64,000 nucleotides of DNA from JAXDAY01 sp034679345 (GCA_034679345.1 JAXDAY010000019.1:1-64000), one strand, 5' to 3'; shown: positions 7,096-16,198, counted from the first letter of the stretch. The notes: generated by a model from the letters alone, not told the origin. Made by a program: numbers and translations.

Positions 7096-9345
7096 CTGGA
7101 CACGGTGAAGTGGCGACGAATCGGCGAAGTGTTCGCAGCGGCGCTGGGGCGCTCGCCTGGCGAGCGCGAAGCGTTTGTTCGCGAGGCCTGCGCCGGCGAC
7201 AGCGCGATGGAGGAAGAGGTGCGCTCCCTGCTGGCCGAACACGCGCTGGCGGACGGCTTCCTCGAGGCCGGGCGCATCGCCCTGGCGATCCCGAACCCGG
7301 AGTTGGCGCCCGACCCGCCGTCGCTCGCCGGCATGCAGGTGGGCGGCTGGCAGGTGATCCGTGAACTGGGCCGCGGCGGAATGGGGATCGTCTGGCTGGT
7401 CGAGCGCAATATGGAAGGCTTCCGCCAGCAGGGCGCGCTCAAGCTGCTGCGCCACGGCCTCATGACGGAGGAGATGATCCGCCGGTTCCGCCGCGAGCGA
7501 AGGATCCTCGCCTCCCTTTCGCATCCAGGGATCGCTCGGCTTCTCGACGGAGGCACGACCAGCGGAGGCGCGCCTTATCTGGTGATGGAGTACGTCGAGG
7601 GCCGCACGCTGTACGAGCACTGCATGGAGCGCTCGCTTTCGCTCGCCCAGCGGATCCGGCTGCTGATCGAAGTGTGCGAGGCCGTCGAGTCCGCGCATCG
7701 GCGCCTCGTGCTCCATCGCGATCTGAAGCCCTCGAACGTGATGGTCACTTCGGAAGGGCGAGTCAAGCTGCTCGATTTCGGCGTGGCCAAGATGTTCGAG
7801 GAGGACGAGCCTGAATCGCAGTCCCTGCGCACCTTCGGGCTACTGGCCACGCCCGGGTACGCGAGCCCCGAGCAGCTGGAGGGGAGCCCCTGCGCCACCG
7901 CTTCCGACGTCTACTCTCTCGGAGTGGTGCTCTTCGAGCTGACGACCGGCCGCTCGCCATTCCCCGCCGGTCTATCTCGCGCGCAAGGGCACCACACGGT
8001 GGAGCGTGCCAGCGCCGCTGCGCAAAGCCCGGTCGACAGGGCCGATGTCCGCCGCGCGGCGCTCCCGCCGCCGCCGCTTGCCGATCCGCGAATGCTGGCG
8101 CGCGCCCTCTCGGGTGATCTCGACACGATCACCGCCAAGGCCCTCGAGCCGGATCCATCGCGTCGGTACGAGTCGGTCGCGGCCCTGGCCGAGGACCTGG
8201 CGAACCATCTGGCCGGGCGGCCGGTGCAGGCGCGGCCCGCCTCGTGGCGCTACCGGATGGAGAAGTTCGTCTCACGCAATCGCTTCGCGGTCGCCGCGTC
8301 CACACTCGGATTAGCCGCGCTCGTCACGGGGCTCGGGGCGGCGGTCTGGCAGGCTTCGGTCGCGCGTGATGAGGCGCGGGTCGCCGAGCGCAGCCTGCGC
8401 GAAGTGCGATCCATGACGCGCACGCTCATCTTCGACGTGCACGACGCTGCAGCGCGGCTGCCCGGATCTGCCCAGGTGCGTGAGCTGGTGGTGGCCCGGG
8501 CAGTCGAGTACCTCGACCGGCTTGCCGTCGAGGCCGGCCGCGACACGGCGCTGATGCGTGAGCTGGGTGACGCCTACGAACGACTGGCCCGGGCGCAGAG
8601 CGAGCTCATGCAGCCCGCCGGCGGCCCAACGCCATCCCGGGCGAGTGGCCTGAAGTCCCTTCATCTGCGCGAAGCGCTGCTCGCGCGGAGTCCCGGAGAC
8701 GAGGCGCTCATGAGGGCAGTCGCCGCCACCCGTGCCAGACTCAGCACGCTGCGCTTGTTCGATGGCGATTTCGAGAACGGTCTTCCGCCCGAGTTCTCGG
8801 CTCCAGGAGCGAAGGTCGAGTCGGTACAGGGATTCGCGGGTCTCGGTAGCCCGGCGGCCGCCTTCGCGGGCCGCTTTCTGCGCTACGACAGCCCCGATCC
8901 GTCTACCGTGACTCTCACGCTGCGGCAAATTCCTCCGCACCGCGCGGTGAACTTGGGTTTCCTGCTCGCCGTGATCGATTCCTGGGACGGCACGGAGGTG
9001 CTCGAGGTGGCTCTGGATGGACGTACGCTCTTCTCGAACTGGTTCGAGCTCGCGCGCGGAGACACATCGAGCTACCGCGCGCCACAGGGAGCCCTGCTCG
9101 GCAGCGGCACCGACCGGGGCTTCACCAGCGGCGCGTACTATGATCGCGACCGCGCCTACGATCTGTTCGCGGACCCGGCCTTCTCCGGGATCCCCCATAC
9201 GGCGGATTCGCTGCGGGTAACCTGGAGGGTCCGCAGCAACGTCGCGGGCGGCAGCCCTTCGCTGCAGTGGCAGGGGGGCATGGACGAATCATGGGCGATC
9301 GACAACGTGCGAGTGGAAGTCTCTGGAATCCCGATCGATTACTAG
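7096..9345 (+). CDS. Transmembrane Ser/Thr protein kinase with C-terminal beta-sandwich-like extracytoplasmic region
   Basis: 749 residues from CTG 7096. AGGAGGA (7084-7090) lies 5 nt before this CTG, and relatives commonly begin M-D-x-x-x-W as this frame does (LDTVKWRRI); GTG 7105 and TTG 7039 are alternatives. Order: N-terminal segment typical of this kinase group (ER..F...AC.GD); kinase domain at about 83-370 with GRGGMG loop, Lys in GALKLL, HRDLKPSN, DFG and ATPGYASPEQ, all catalytic residues present; one membrane helix at about 397-419; helical linker. From about 556 there is no TPR array but a Gly/aromatic-rich region (FDGDFENGLP ... VIDSWDG ... SWAIDNVRVEV) resembling secreted lectin-like folds. 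This suggests an outside sensor controlling the adjacent sigma factor. The gene converges on the next with a 4-bp overlap. Confidence 0.9.
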   Translation: MDTVKWRRIGEVFAAALGRSPGEREAFVREACAGDSAMEEEVRSLLAEHALADGFLEAGRIALAIPNPELAPDPPSLAGMQVGGWQVIRELGRGGMGIVWLVERNMEGFRQQGALKLLRHGLMTEEMIRRFRRERRILASLSHPGIARLLDGGTTSGGAPYLVMEYVEGRTLYEHCMERSLSLAQRIRLLIEVCEAVESAHRRLVLHRDLKPSNVMVTSEGRVKLLDFGVAKMFEEDEPESQSLRTFGLLATPGYASPEQLEGSPCATASDVYSLGVVLFELTTGRSPFPAGLSRAQGHHTVERASAAAQSPVDRADVRRAALPPPPLADPRMLARALSGDLDTITAKALEPDPSRRYESVAALAEDLANHLAGRPVQARPASWRYRMEKFVSRNRFAVAASTLGLAALVTGLGAAVWQASVARDEARVAERSLREVRSMTRTLIFDVHDAAARLPGSAQVRELVVARAVEYLDRLAVEAGRDTALMRELGDAYERLARAQSELMQPAGGPTPSRASGLKSLHLREALLARSPGDEALMRAVAATRARLSTLRLFDGDFENGLPPEFSAPGAKVESVQGFAGLGSPAAAFAGRFLRYDSPDPSTVTLTLRQIPPHRAVNLGFLLAVIDSWDGTEVLEVALDGRTLFSNWFELARGDTSSYRAPQGALLGSGTDRGFTSGAYYDRDRAYDLFADPAFSGIPHTADSLRVTWRVRSNVAGGSPSLQWQGGMDESWAIDNVRVEVSGIPIDY

Positions 9346-10124
9346 TCCATTCTCTGCTCGCCTTCACTCGACCCCGAGGACTGCAGCGCTCGTTCCTCGC
9401 CGGCGACTTCGTGCCGCATCCAGACGTTGGGCTCGTCGTAGCGGCCGCGGTCGAGAACGCGGTCGATGCGGACCGGCTGCAAGGCTCCCGGGACTTCGTA
9501 ATCGCCGCTCTCCGGAAAGCTGAGGCCGGTCCAGCGCTCCCACTCCGCCACTGGGCCTTCGACGGTCAACGTGGACGGGGCGACGGCGAGAACGACGGCC
9601 CCGAGCTTCCAGTGCACGCGGATCCAGGGATCGAAGGGAGCGCCGTCGGCGCGGGTCAGACGCGCGTATTCCTCCATCGGCATCCGCGCGCGTTCCGACT
9701 TCGCGGTCGGGCGGACCGGCGCGAGGAACGCGCCGAACTTATGCTCCGCGGCGAGATCGCGCATGGCGCGGACCAGCCGCTCGCTGTGGCCCCGGCCGCG
9801 GTGCTCCGGAGCGACGATCGCGCCGAGCGCGACCAGGGTGTTCGGCACGAGGCTGGAACGCGCCCGGTCGAGGATGGCGTTGATGGTCGGCGGGAGATCC
9901 TCGACGGTGCCGGCCCACGCCATCGGCACGGTGTGCCCCACTGCCACGAGGACGTCGGGCGGCTCGAGGAAGAGGATCTGGAAGCCCGCGAACTCGGTGA
10001 ACAGCGAGCGCCAGTTCCGCACATCGCTGTGGAGGATGAAGGGCGGCCAGGACCGACGTCCGACAAGATCGGCTGATGCGGCGAGGTCCGGCCGGGAAAC
10101 GAGCGTGTGCCGTTCGAGGAGCAT
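9342..10124 (-). CDS. GNAT-like acetyltransferase family protein
   Basis: 260 residues. ATG at 10124 was chosen (MLLERHTLV); an upstream in-frame TTG at 10160 is less likely. The middle of the protein (about residues 85-150) reads TLVALGAIVAPEHRGRGHSERLVRAM, i.e. the V.P..RG.G....L signature of the acetyl-CoA pyrophosphate loop in GNAT enzymes, followed by FGAFLAPVRPT. The flanking sequence is not typical of a characterised subfamily, so the substrate is unknown. The stop overlaps the convergent kinase stop by 4 bp (CTAG). No neighbour suggests a pathway. Confidence 0.7.
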   Translation of the reverse strand: MLLERHTLVSRPDLAASADLVGRRSWPPFILHSDVRNWRSLFTEFAGFQILFLEPPDVLVAVGHTVPMAWAGTVEDLPPTINAILDRARSSLVPNTLVALGAIVAPEHRGRGHSERLVRAMRDLAAEHKFGAFLAPVRPTAKSERARMPMEEYARLTRADGAPFDPWIRVHWKLGAVVLAVAPSTLTVEGPVAEWERWTGLSFPESGDYEVPGALQPVRIDRVLDRGRYDEPNVWMRHEVAGEERALQSSGSSEGEQRMD

Positions 10125-10256
10125 CGACTCAGCGCGACACTGGGATGGCCAGTGGATCAAGCGGCAAGGGCCGACTGCCCCCGCCTCTGGACAGCGAGAG
10201 CAGTCGGGCGTCCCCGCGCATCGTCTTCCACCTTGCGGCCGGGCATGGCCGGTCTC

Positions 10257-12161
10257 CTACTCGCCGGCCGCCGGAACCACGGCCCCTTGCATCCGCGGGG
10301 AGGCCTCCGAGCTGTGAGCGGGGACGATGGCCACCCCAGCCGGGCCGTCGGCCACGACCACGAAATCCCCGGCCGCCGCGACTCCGAAGGCACATCCGGG
10401 AGTGTCGATGGCTCCGATGATCCTCGGCGACGCCGGATCGCTCACGTCGACCACCTGCAACCCCGAGCGTCCGGAGGCGACGTAGGCGATTGGCCCCCGG
10501 AGGTCGACGGCAAGCGCATGTCCGGACGAGGCGATCCTCGAGAGGATCGAGGGACGCCGGGGATCGCCGAGGTCGAGGATCAGCAGCCCGGCGTCGCCCG
10601 CCGCCACGAAGGCGTGGCCGTCGCGGACGTCGATGTCGTAGGCGAATCCCTGCAGCTCCACTAAACGCACGAGTTCGGGCGCCCCGGGGTCGGCGATCTT
10701 GGCGACCATCATCCCTGATAGCCCGTTCACCACGTAGGCGTACTCCCCGGCGATCGCGACGTGGCGGGCGACTCCCCCGGAGTGAAGCGACGAGAGCGCC
10801 GACGGCCGGCGCGGATCGGCGACGTCGACGACCAGCAGGCCCTCCGGCCCGTCGGCGAGGAAGGCGCGCGTCCCGTCATGCACGACGCCGCGTGCGATCC
10901 CCGGCGTGTCGAGCACGCCGGTCAGCGCCATTGCCGCCGGGTTGGAGACGTCGACCAGCACGAGCCCGCCTTCCCGGTCGCCGGCGAGCAGCATCGATCC
11001 GGCCAGAGCCAGGTTGCGGGTCTGGCCGGGCGTGTCGAGCGTCTCGACGATCCTCGGCTGGCGTGGATCGGCGATGTCGATCGAGAGGATCCCCGGGTCA
11101 TAGTCGGCCAGATATGCTCTCTCTCCGCGGATGACGACATCGCTGGCGCGCCCCGGAGTGTCGATGGTCGCAAGGACGCCCGGCATCGAGGGATTCCGAA
11201 TGTCGATGATCTGCAGGCCCGACCCATCGGCCACATAGGCGAAGCCGCCGGCGGTGACCACCGATCGCGACGGCTCACGGGCGTCCACGATGCCCACAAT
11301 CCGCGGGGCGTCGGGCTTCGAGACATCCACGCACAGCAGACCCGTGGTCCCGTCGGCGACGAGCAGCGTGGATCCGGCGAGGCAGAGATCGGTCGCGGAG
11401 CCCGGAGTGCGCAGCCTCGCGATGACCTTCGAGCCCTCCCTCGAGGGATTGACAATCTGGATCCCCCCGCTTCCGCACGCGAGGAAGACCAGGTCTTCGT
11501 GCACCTCGACATCACGCACGGAGCCCATCATCGGCAGGCTCGCCACGGTCGGACGACCCTCCTGCGAGATGTCGACGATGGCCAGACCTTCCTCGCCGTC
11601 TCCGACGAAGACGCTTCCGCCCCGCGCGGTCACGCCGAGCGCCTCACCGGGAGTGTCCACGGATCCTACGACCCGCGGCACGGAGGGGCGTGAGACATCG
11701 ACGATCTGAATCCCCAGGCCACTCGCCGACACGTATAGACGGTCGCCGTCGAGCGCGAGGCGGCCCGCCTCGCACGGCAGAGCGACGCTGCCGAGGTAAC
11801 GGGCGGCGAGCGGGTCCCTCACATCATGGATCTGCACCCCGGCAGGTCCCGTCGAGACATAGAGGATGCCGTCGCGCACTGCGATGTCACCGGCGAGTCC
11901 GGCGACCTTGATCGAGGTCCTCAGGACGGGTGCGCGCGGTTCGCTGACGTCGACGACGTGAACGCCCCACTCCCCGGAGGCGAGGAACGCCCAGGTCCCG
12001 TCGACGACGACGCTCTGCCCCCCGCCGGGCGTCTGGATACCGCCGACCCAATGCATGAACGACCCATAGTCGATGCTGGAGACAGCGCCTGAACTCTGTC
12101 GCGCGTCGACGGAGAGGACGACCGGCGACATCAGGCCCAGAACGAGGAATAGCCGAAACAT
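10257..12161 (-). CDS. Secreted LVIVD-repeat beta-propeller protein without sorting domain
   Basis: 634 residues. ATG 12161 is preceded by AGGGGGG and opens a signal peptide (MFRLFLVLGLMSPVVLSVDA). Almost all of the mature protein is about 13 repeats of 42 residues with 'A.V.DG..GL..VDVSDP..P..V' cores, e.g. VDVSDPASPRIIGAIDTPG near the end. The C-terminus (VVPAAGE) carries neither the FlgD-like domain nor the TTWG tail, so it is probably periplasmic or loosely surface-bound, unlike its counterpart at 1618-4050. A TATGAT hexamer at 12226-12231 (minus) may be its -10. Role unknown. Confidence 0.87.
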   Translation of the reverse strand: MFRLFLVLGLMSPVVLSVDARQSSGAVSSIDYGSFMHWVGGIQTPGGGQSVVVDGTWAFLASGEWGVHVVDVSEPRAPVLRTSIKVAGLAGDIAVRDGILYVSTGPAGVQIHDVRDPLAARYLGSVALPCEAGRLALDGDRLYVSASGLGIQIVDVSRPSVPRVVGSVDTPGEALGVTARGGSVFVGDGEEGLAIVDISQEGRPTVASLPMMGSVRDVEVHEDLVFLACGSGGIQIVNPSREGSKVIARLRTPGSATDLCLAGSTLLVADGTTGLLCVDVSKPDAPRIVGIVDAREPSRSVVTAGGFAYVADGSGLQIIDIRNPSMPGVLATIDTPGRASDVVIRGERAYLADYDPGILSIDIADPRQPRIVETLDTPGQTRNLALAGSMLLAGDREGGLVLVDVSNPAAMALTGVLDTPGIARGVVHDGTRAFLADGPEGLLVVDVADPRRPSALSSLHSGGVARHVAIAGEYAYVVNGLSGMMVAKIADPGAPELVRLVELQGFAYDIDVRDGHAFVAAGDAGLLILDLGDPRRPSILSRIASSGHALAVDLRGPIAYVASGRSGLQVVDVSDPASPRIIGAIDTPGCAFGVAAAGDFVVVADGPAGVAIVPAHSSEASPRMQGAVVPAAGE

Positions 12162-12494
12162 TGCACCCCCCTTGCCTGAGAGACCGCGGCTCTTCTCACA
12201 GACCCCCGCACCCATCACAAGGAAGATCATACATCCGCGTCTTGTGTCGAATCCATCCCGATCGGACCGCGGATCGGGCACCCGGATGGGATCGAGCCCC
12301 GCGCCGCCACCACGATCCGATCCCCTGGCGCCGGGGTTTGCGGGACCGCGAGGCCGCATCTCCGGCGTGAGGAGGCCGATCCGGCTGCCTTTACGCTAGG
12401 TGAGCCTTTCGTGACGCGCGGAACCCCTAGGCGGCCTGGCTAGACTCCGCTCCGTTGCGGCAGGTGCCGTTCGCAGCGCCATCGGGAGGACGAG
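12162..12494. other. Non-coding stretch between the LVIVD and lipoprotein genes
   Basis: About 330 bp. It holds the leader of the LVIVD gene, including the ribosome site next to 12161 and a TATGAT hexamer at 12226-12231 (minus). I see no gene, RNA or terminator with a T-tract. Confidence 0.4.
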
Positions 12495-13259
12495 CTACTC
12501 CTCCTCGTCCGTGCAGTTCACATCCACGAATGACGTCGCCGTGACCTCGTCTTCGGCGATCACCGCCCGGGCACTCACCCTCGCGCCGGGACGATAGGAG
12601 CCGCCGGGTCCGACCACGACCGTTCCGCTTGGGCAGTCGAAGGGCTCAGACGTGAACGTGAATGAGTCGGATAGCATGGACCCCGTGGGGATCGTCACGT
12701 GCGCGACGGGGAATCCTCCGCTTGCTCCACTTTGCCACTCCACGGTGAGGTCGACTTGGACGTCCGAGACGACGGGGCTCGGAGTACGCACCTGGCCGTG
12801 CGCCGCGTCGCCACCATCGATTTCGTCCGCGCTCATCACGATGGAGATCGAGGGAGCGGCGATCGTGAAGGTCGCCACGTCCGTCGAGGTCGTCGCACTC
12901 CCCATCCTCTGATAGTCGAGTTTCCAGGTGAGCTCGATTCGATCGTTCCCGTGGAAGAACGCGGTGCCGCCGCTTGGATGCGCGATCTGGACGCTGTGCA
13001 GATTGCCCGCGGAGGTGATGGTGAGATCGTGGCCGCCATCCGGTTGATTGGTCTCGCGGGGGATGTGAACGAAGCGCGCGGTCGTCGTCCCCGCCGAGGC
13101 TCCCAGGTAGCGGTGGACCTTCGCCTGAGCCTCGAACTGGCTCACACCTGCAGATGGCGCCTGCCGATCCACCTTGCTGATGGTCGCGCCGCAGCCGGTC
13201 GTCAAGATCACCGCGAAGTAGCAGACAGCCACAATAGCGTGGCTCCTTCTGAGCTTCAT
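12495..13259 (-). CDS. Secreted lipoprotein of unknown function
   Basis: 254 residues. ATG 13259 is preceded by GGAGGGG. The N-terminus (MKLRRSHAIVAVCYFAVILTTGC) is a lipoprotein signal with Cys at position 23. The mature part looks like all-beta sandwich material with repeated 'T..W.....G' strands, an Ig-like feel at about 150-240 (VQVDLTVEWQSGASGG, SARAVIAEDEVTATSFVDV), and an acidic end (CTDEEE). I do not recognise a family. It is transcribed alone, from a good promoter at 13332-13360, in the same direction as the flanking secreted proteins. Confidence 0.75.
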   Translation of the reverse strand: MKLRRSHAIVAVCYFAVILTTGCGATISKVDRQAPSAGVSQFEAQAKVHRYLGASAGTTTARFVHIPRETNQPDGGHDLTITSAGNLHSVQIAHPSGGTAFFHGNDRIELTWKLDYQRMGSATTSTDVATFTIAAPSISIVMSADEIDGGDAAHGQVRTPSPVVSDVQVDLTVEWQSGASGGFPVAHVTIPTGSMLSDSFTFTSEPFDCPSGTVVVGPGGSYRPGARVSARAVIAEDEVTATSFVDVNCTDEEE

Positions 13260-13331
13260 TGCCCCTCCAGCAGCGCGGGCGACCGGCGCGCATGGGTCGC
13301 GGCCATCCTCGATGGCCGAGAGAAACAGGCG

Positions 13332-13360
13332 AGATAAGCCTAAATCGCTGCGAGCGTCAA
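13332..13360 (-). promoter_or_regulatory. Sigma70-like promoter of the lipoprotein gene
   Basis: Reading the minus strand, TTGACG (13360-13355), a 17-bp spacer, then TTATCT (13337-13332). It lies about 73 bp before the ATG at 13259. It is one of the best -35/-10 matches in the window. Confidence 0.65.
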
Positions 13361-13504
13361 CCAGCGATCGCGCGGTCACCCGGAGTCCCCACCAGGATCC
13401 CGAAGACTATCTATATCCATGGTATGGAGTTACGACCTATTTCTGGGCGCTGGAGTCGCTCCGAGCCCACGGCGAAGCGCGATGCCCTCCCCGCGAAAAG
13501 CGGT

Positions 13505-13540
13505 GGGGCGATCCTCTCGTTCGATGGAGGGGATCGCCCC
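13505..13540 (-). terminator. Hairpin terminator downstream of the subtilase gene
   Basis: GGGGCGATCCTCTC (13505-13518) pairs with 13527-13540 with one mismatch around an 8-nt loop. On the minus strand it begins 35 bp after the stop at 13576 and is followed by a short T run (CTTTTC). Confidence 0.55.
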
Positions 13541-13575
13541 GGTCGTTCCGGTCGCGGACTCAGGCGATGCGCGTG

Positions 13576-15987
13576 TTATCGGATCAGGATGACGGTTTCC
13601 GTTTCGTGCCCCCATGCCGTCTCGAAGCAGTAGAAGTAGACGCCGGATCCGACCGCATGACTCGCGTCATCCGTTCCATCCCAACTCGTGTCATGGTAAC
13701 CCGCACCCTTGTGCGCCTTGTGCAGTAGGGTCCGGACCACGTTGCCGGAGATGTCAAAGATGCGGATGGTCACGGATGACGGTTCCGGAAGGGCGTACCG
13801 GATGGTCGTCGAGTGCCGGAAAGGATTGGGGACACTCCTGGTGAGCGCCCACTCCGCGGGGAGGCTCGCCTCGTCCTCCGCGTCCGAGCTGATGCACGGA
13901 TTCGGGTCGCACGGCTCGCCCACGCGCCAGTCGCCGGTCGGGCACTGCGCCTCCTCGACATACTCACAGGTTCCATCCAGGTAACAGCAGGCACCGAGAG
14001 GCTGCGGGCACGGGTTGGGGTCGCAGTCGCTCGGGTAACCCTGTGGCGATCCACCGGCTTGCGTGCAAGCCTCCGCGGTCACGAAGGTGCAACTCCCGTC
14101 GGGGAAGCAGCAAGCGACGGACGGCTGCGTGCAAGGATTTGGGTCGCAGTCGCTCGGGTAGCCCTGTGGCGATCCGCCGGCTTGCGTGCAGGCCTCCGCG
14201 GTCACGAAGGTGCAACTCCCGTCGGGGAAGCAGCAAGCGACGGCCGGCTGAGTGCAGGGATTCGGGTCGCAGGTGAGATTGACGCGCCAGTCGCCGGTCG
14301 GGCAGTCGGCCTCCTCGACGTACTGGCAGGTTCCATCCGCGAAGCAGCAGGCGCCGAGAGGCTGCGGGCACGGGTTGGGATTGCAGGTCACGCCGATGCG
14401 CCAGTCGCCGGTCGGGCAGTCGGCCTCCTCGACGTACTGGCAGGTTCCATCCGCGAAGCAGCAAGCGCCGAGAGGCTGCGGGCACGGGTTTGGATTGCAG
14501 GTCACGCCGATGCGCCAGTCGCCGGTCGGGCAGTCGGCCTCCTCGACGTACTGGCATGTTCCATCCGCGTAGCAGCAAGCGCCCTGCTCTTGGGTTGTGA
14601 CCGCAAGCACCGCCTGGTGCGCGTTCAGGCGACCGTATCCGGTTTGATTGTCGTACCCGGAAGCGCCCAGATCGTCGCAAGTGTTGCGCAGGACCGTGCG
14701 CAACTCGGCATTCGTCAGGCTCGGATCCTGGGACCAGACCAGCGCTCCGATGCCCGCCGCATGCGGTGTCGCGGAGGAGGTGCCATTGAACTCATCGAAG
14801 TAGTCACCCGACGAGTAGCCGGCGCTGCCCAACCTGTCGGTGGTGTGGATGCGGGTGCCGGGGGTCAGGAAATCGATGCCGGTTCCATAGTTCGATCCCC
14901 ACCAGTACTCCTCGTCGCAGCTATTCGGGCTCTTACGCTCGCAGCAGGGCGACATGGCCCCCACCGCGATCGTGTTGGCGTACCGAGCGGGATAGCTGAG
15001 CTGCGACTGGTTCCCGTTTCCCGTCGCGCAGAAGAGAGCGCAGCCCTCACCGAATGCATAGTTGACGGCGTTCTCGACCGTGCTGCTGCTCCCTCCGCCG
15101 AGGCTCAAAGAGAGAACGCGCGCGCCATTGTCGGCGGCGAAGACGATTCCGTCAGCGACACCCTCCCAGGTGCCGCCCCCGTCCGAATCCAAGACCTTGA
15201 CCGGCATCAGCTTGATCTGCCACGCCACGCCGGCGATGCCCTGCGAGTTGTCGCCTGCCGCGACGGCGATTCCGGCGCAAGCCGTGCCATGGTTTCCGTC
15301 ATCCGACGGATTCCAGTCGTTGTTCACGAAGTCGTAGCCCTGAACGATGCGACTGCTGTACTCGGGATGGTTGAGATCGCATCCCGTATCGATGATCGCC
15401 AGGACCAGGTTGGGGTCCCCTGTCTGCAGATCCCAAGCTTGGTCCGTGTCCGTATCGCAGTCCGGCGTCCCTACCAGATCACCGCCGTAGCTGACCGCCT
15501 GTCCCGTGTTGTCGTGTGCCCACTGGCTGGGATAGAGAGGATCGTTCGGGGCGAAGAAGGCTCGCCATATGCCATTCGGCTCGGCGTACTCGATCTCCGG
15601 CAACGGCGTCAAGCGCGCGGCCGCCGTTCGGGGGTCGAGATCCCCGTCGAACCGCGCGAAGAAGACGCGGTCGAGTCCCGCGGCGCTCTTCGCGGCCCGA
15701 TTCCGGTCGAGATCGAAGGCCTGCACGACCTCGTACACGCCGATGGAAGCGAGCTGCTCATCGACGGCTGAGAGCCCGGTCCGGCCGGTGGTGCCCGCCT
15801 GCAGGCTGAACTCCGCCGATGAGAATGCCTCTGCTCTCAGCTGGAAGAGGACACCACCCGGAGCGACCTCGTCCGAGATCGCGGTAGGTTGGCCCGGCTC
15901 GAGAGCTGAAGCGGAAGCGAGCCCTGCGATTGCCAGAAGGATGACCAACGTCTGAAACAGCGCGGTCGGTGCGTGCGACGGCCTCAT
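13576..15987 (-). CDS. Subtilisin-like (S8) secreted protease with six Cys-rich repeats and FlgD-like sorting domain
   Basis: 803 residues. ATG 15987 is preceded by GAGGGGG and starts a signal peptide (cleavage near ASA at about 27). A propeptide-like region runs to about 140. The S8 catalytic domain (about 150-460) has Asp200 (IIDTGCDLNHPEY), His233 (GNHGTACAG), Asn324 (ATGNGN) and Ser404 (NGTSSATPHAAG), so it should be active. Residues 469-702 are six tandem Cys-rich modules of 38 or 41 residues ending PNPC. Residues from about 715 form an FlgD-Ig-like domain ending ETVILIR. It is predicted to be a T9SS-type exported, surface-attached endopeptidase, with the disulfide-rich modules as a stalk. 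Confidence 0.93.
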   Translation of the reverse strand: MRPSHAPTALFQTLVILLAIAGLASASALEPGQPTAISDEVAPGGVLFQLRAEAFSSAEFSLQAGTTGRTGLSAVDEQLASIGVYEVVQAFDLDRNRAAKSAAGLDRVFFARFDGDLDPRTAAARLTPLPEIEYAEPNGIWRAFFAPNDPLYPSQWAHDNTGQAVSYGGDLVGTPDCDTDTDQAWDLQTGDPNLVLAIIDTGCDLNHPEYSSRIVQGYDFVNNDWNPSDDGNHGTACAGIAVAAGDNSQGIAGVAWQIKLMPVKVLDSDGGGTWEGVADGIVFAADNGARVLSLSLGGGSSSTVENAVNYAFGEGCALFCATGNGNQSQLSYPARYANTIAVGAMSPCCERKSPNSCDEEYWWGSNYGTGIDFLTPGTRIHTTDRLGSAGYSSGDYFDEFNGTSSATPHAAGIGALVWSQDPSLTNAELRTVLRNTCDDLGASGYDNQTGYGRLNAHQAVLAVTTQEQGACCYADGTCQYVEEADCPTGDWRIGVTCNPNPCPQPLGACCFADGTCQYVEEADCPTGDWRIGVTCNPNPCPQPLGACCFADGTCQYVEEADCPTGDWRVNLTCDPNPCTQPAVACCFPDGSCTFVTAEACTQAGGSPQGYPSDCDPNPCTQPSVACCFPDGSCTFVTAEACTQAGGSPQGYPSDCDPNPCPQPLGACCYLDGTCEYVEEAQCPTGDWRVGEPCDPNPCISSDAEDEASLPAEWALTRSVPNPFRHSTTIRYALPEPSSVTIRIFDISGNVVRTLLHKAHKGAGYHDTSWDGTDDASHAVGSGVYFYCFETAWGHETETVILIR
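13882..14583 (-). repeat. Six tandem Cys-rich modules inside the subtilase gene
   Basis: In translation order the units are 38, 38, 38, 41, 41 and 38 residues. Each has ACC, a C about 6 later, two more Cys and a PNPC end. Units 1-3 are almost identical in DNA, and units 4-5 are almost identical to each other but of another subtype, indicating separate recent duplications inside one array. Single copies of the module also occur at 2-120 and 1318-1430. Confidence 0.9.
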
Positions 15988-16198
15988 CGTTTGCCCCCTC
16001 AAGTTGTTGTCCAGAAACCGCTTGCCCGTCCGATACTCATCCGGAGCGCGCCGTTGGACGGAGCCTCCCAGGTCGGACACTTCGCGGACCGATTGTAGCA
16101 GAGCCCTTTGACCCCTTCCAGTTGCGGTGTCCGGACCCCATTCCACCTATCGGCAGGGTGGAGAGAGACCACCGCAACTTCCTCCTGAAGTGAGCGTG

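Larger units (their letters stand above)
13260..13575. other. Intergenic region with promoter and terminator
   Basis: About 316 bp. The part next to 13259 carries the promoter of the lipoprotein gene (13332-13360, minus). The part next to 13576 carries the subtilase terminator hairpin (13505-13540). No gene was found; an AT-richer patch around 13405-13440 has no identifiable role. Confidence 0.45.

Noticed and set aside
13882..14583. Possible CRISPR array because of regularly spaced repeats
   Set aside because: The repeats are in-frame coding modules of 114 or 123 bp without unique spacers.
13813..15771. A 652-residue open frame on the plus strand opposite the subtilase gene
   Set aside because: It mirrors the repeat-rich subtilase, has no ribosome site or recognisable domain, and is Arg/Ala/Gly-rich as expected of an antisense frame in GC-rich DNA.
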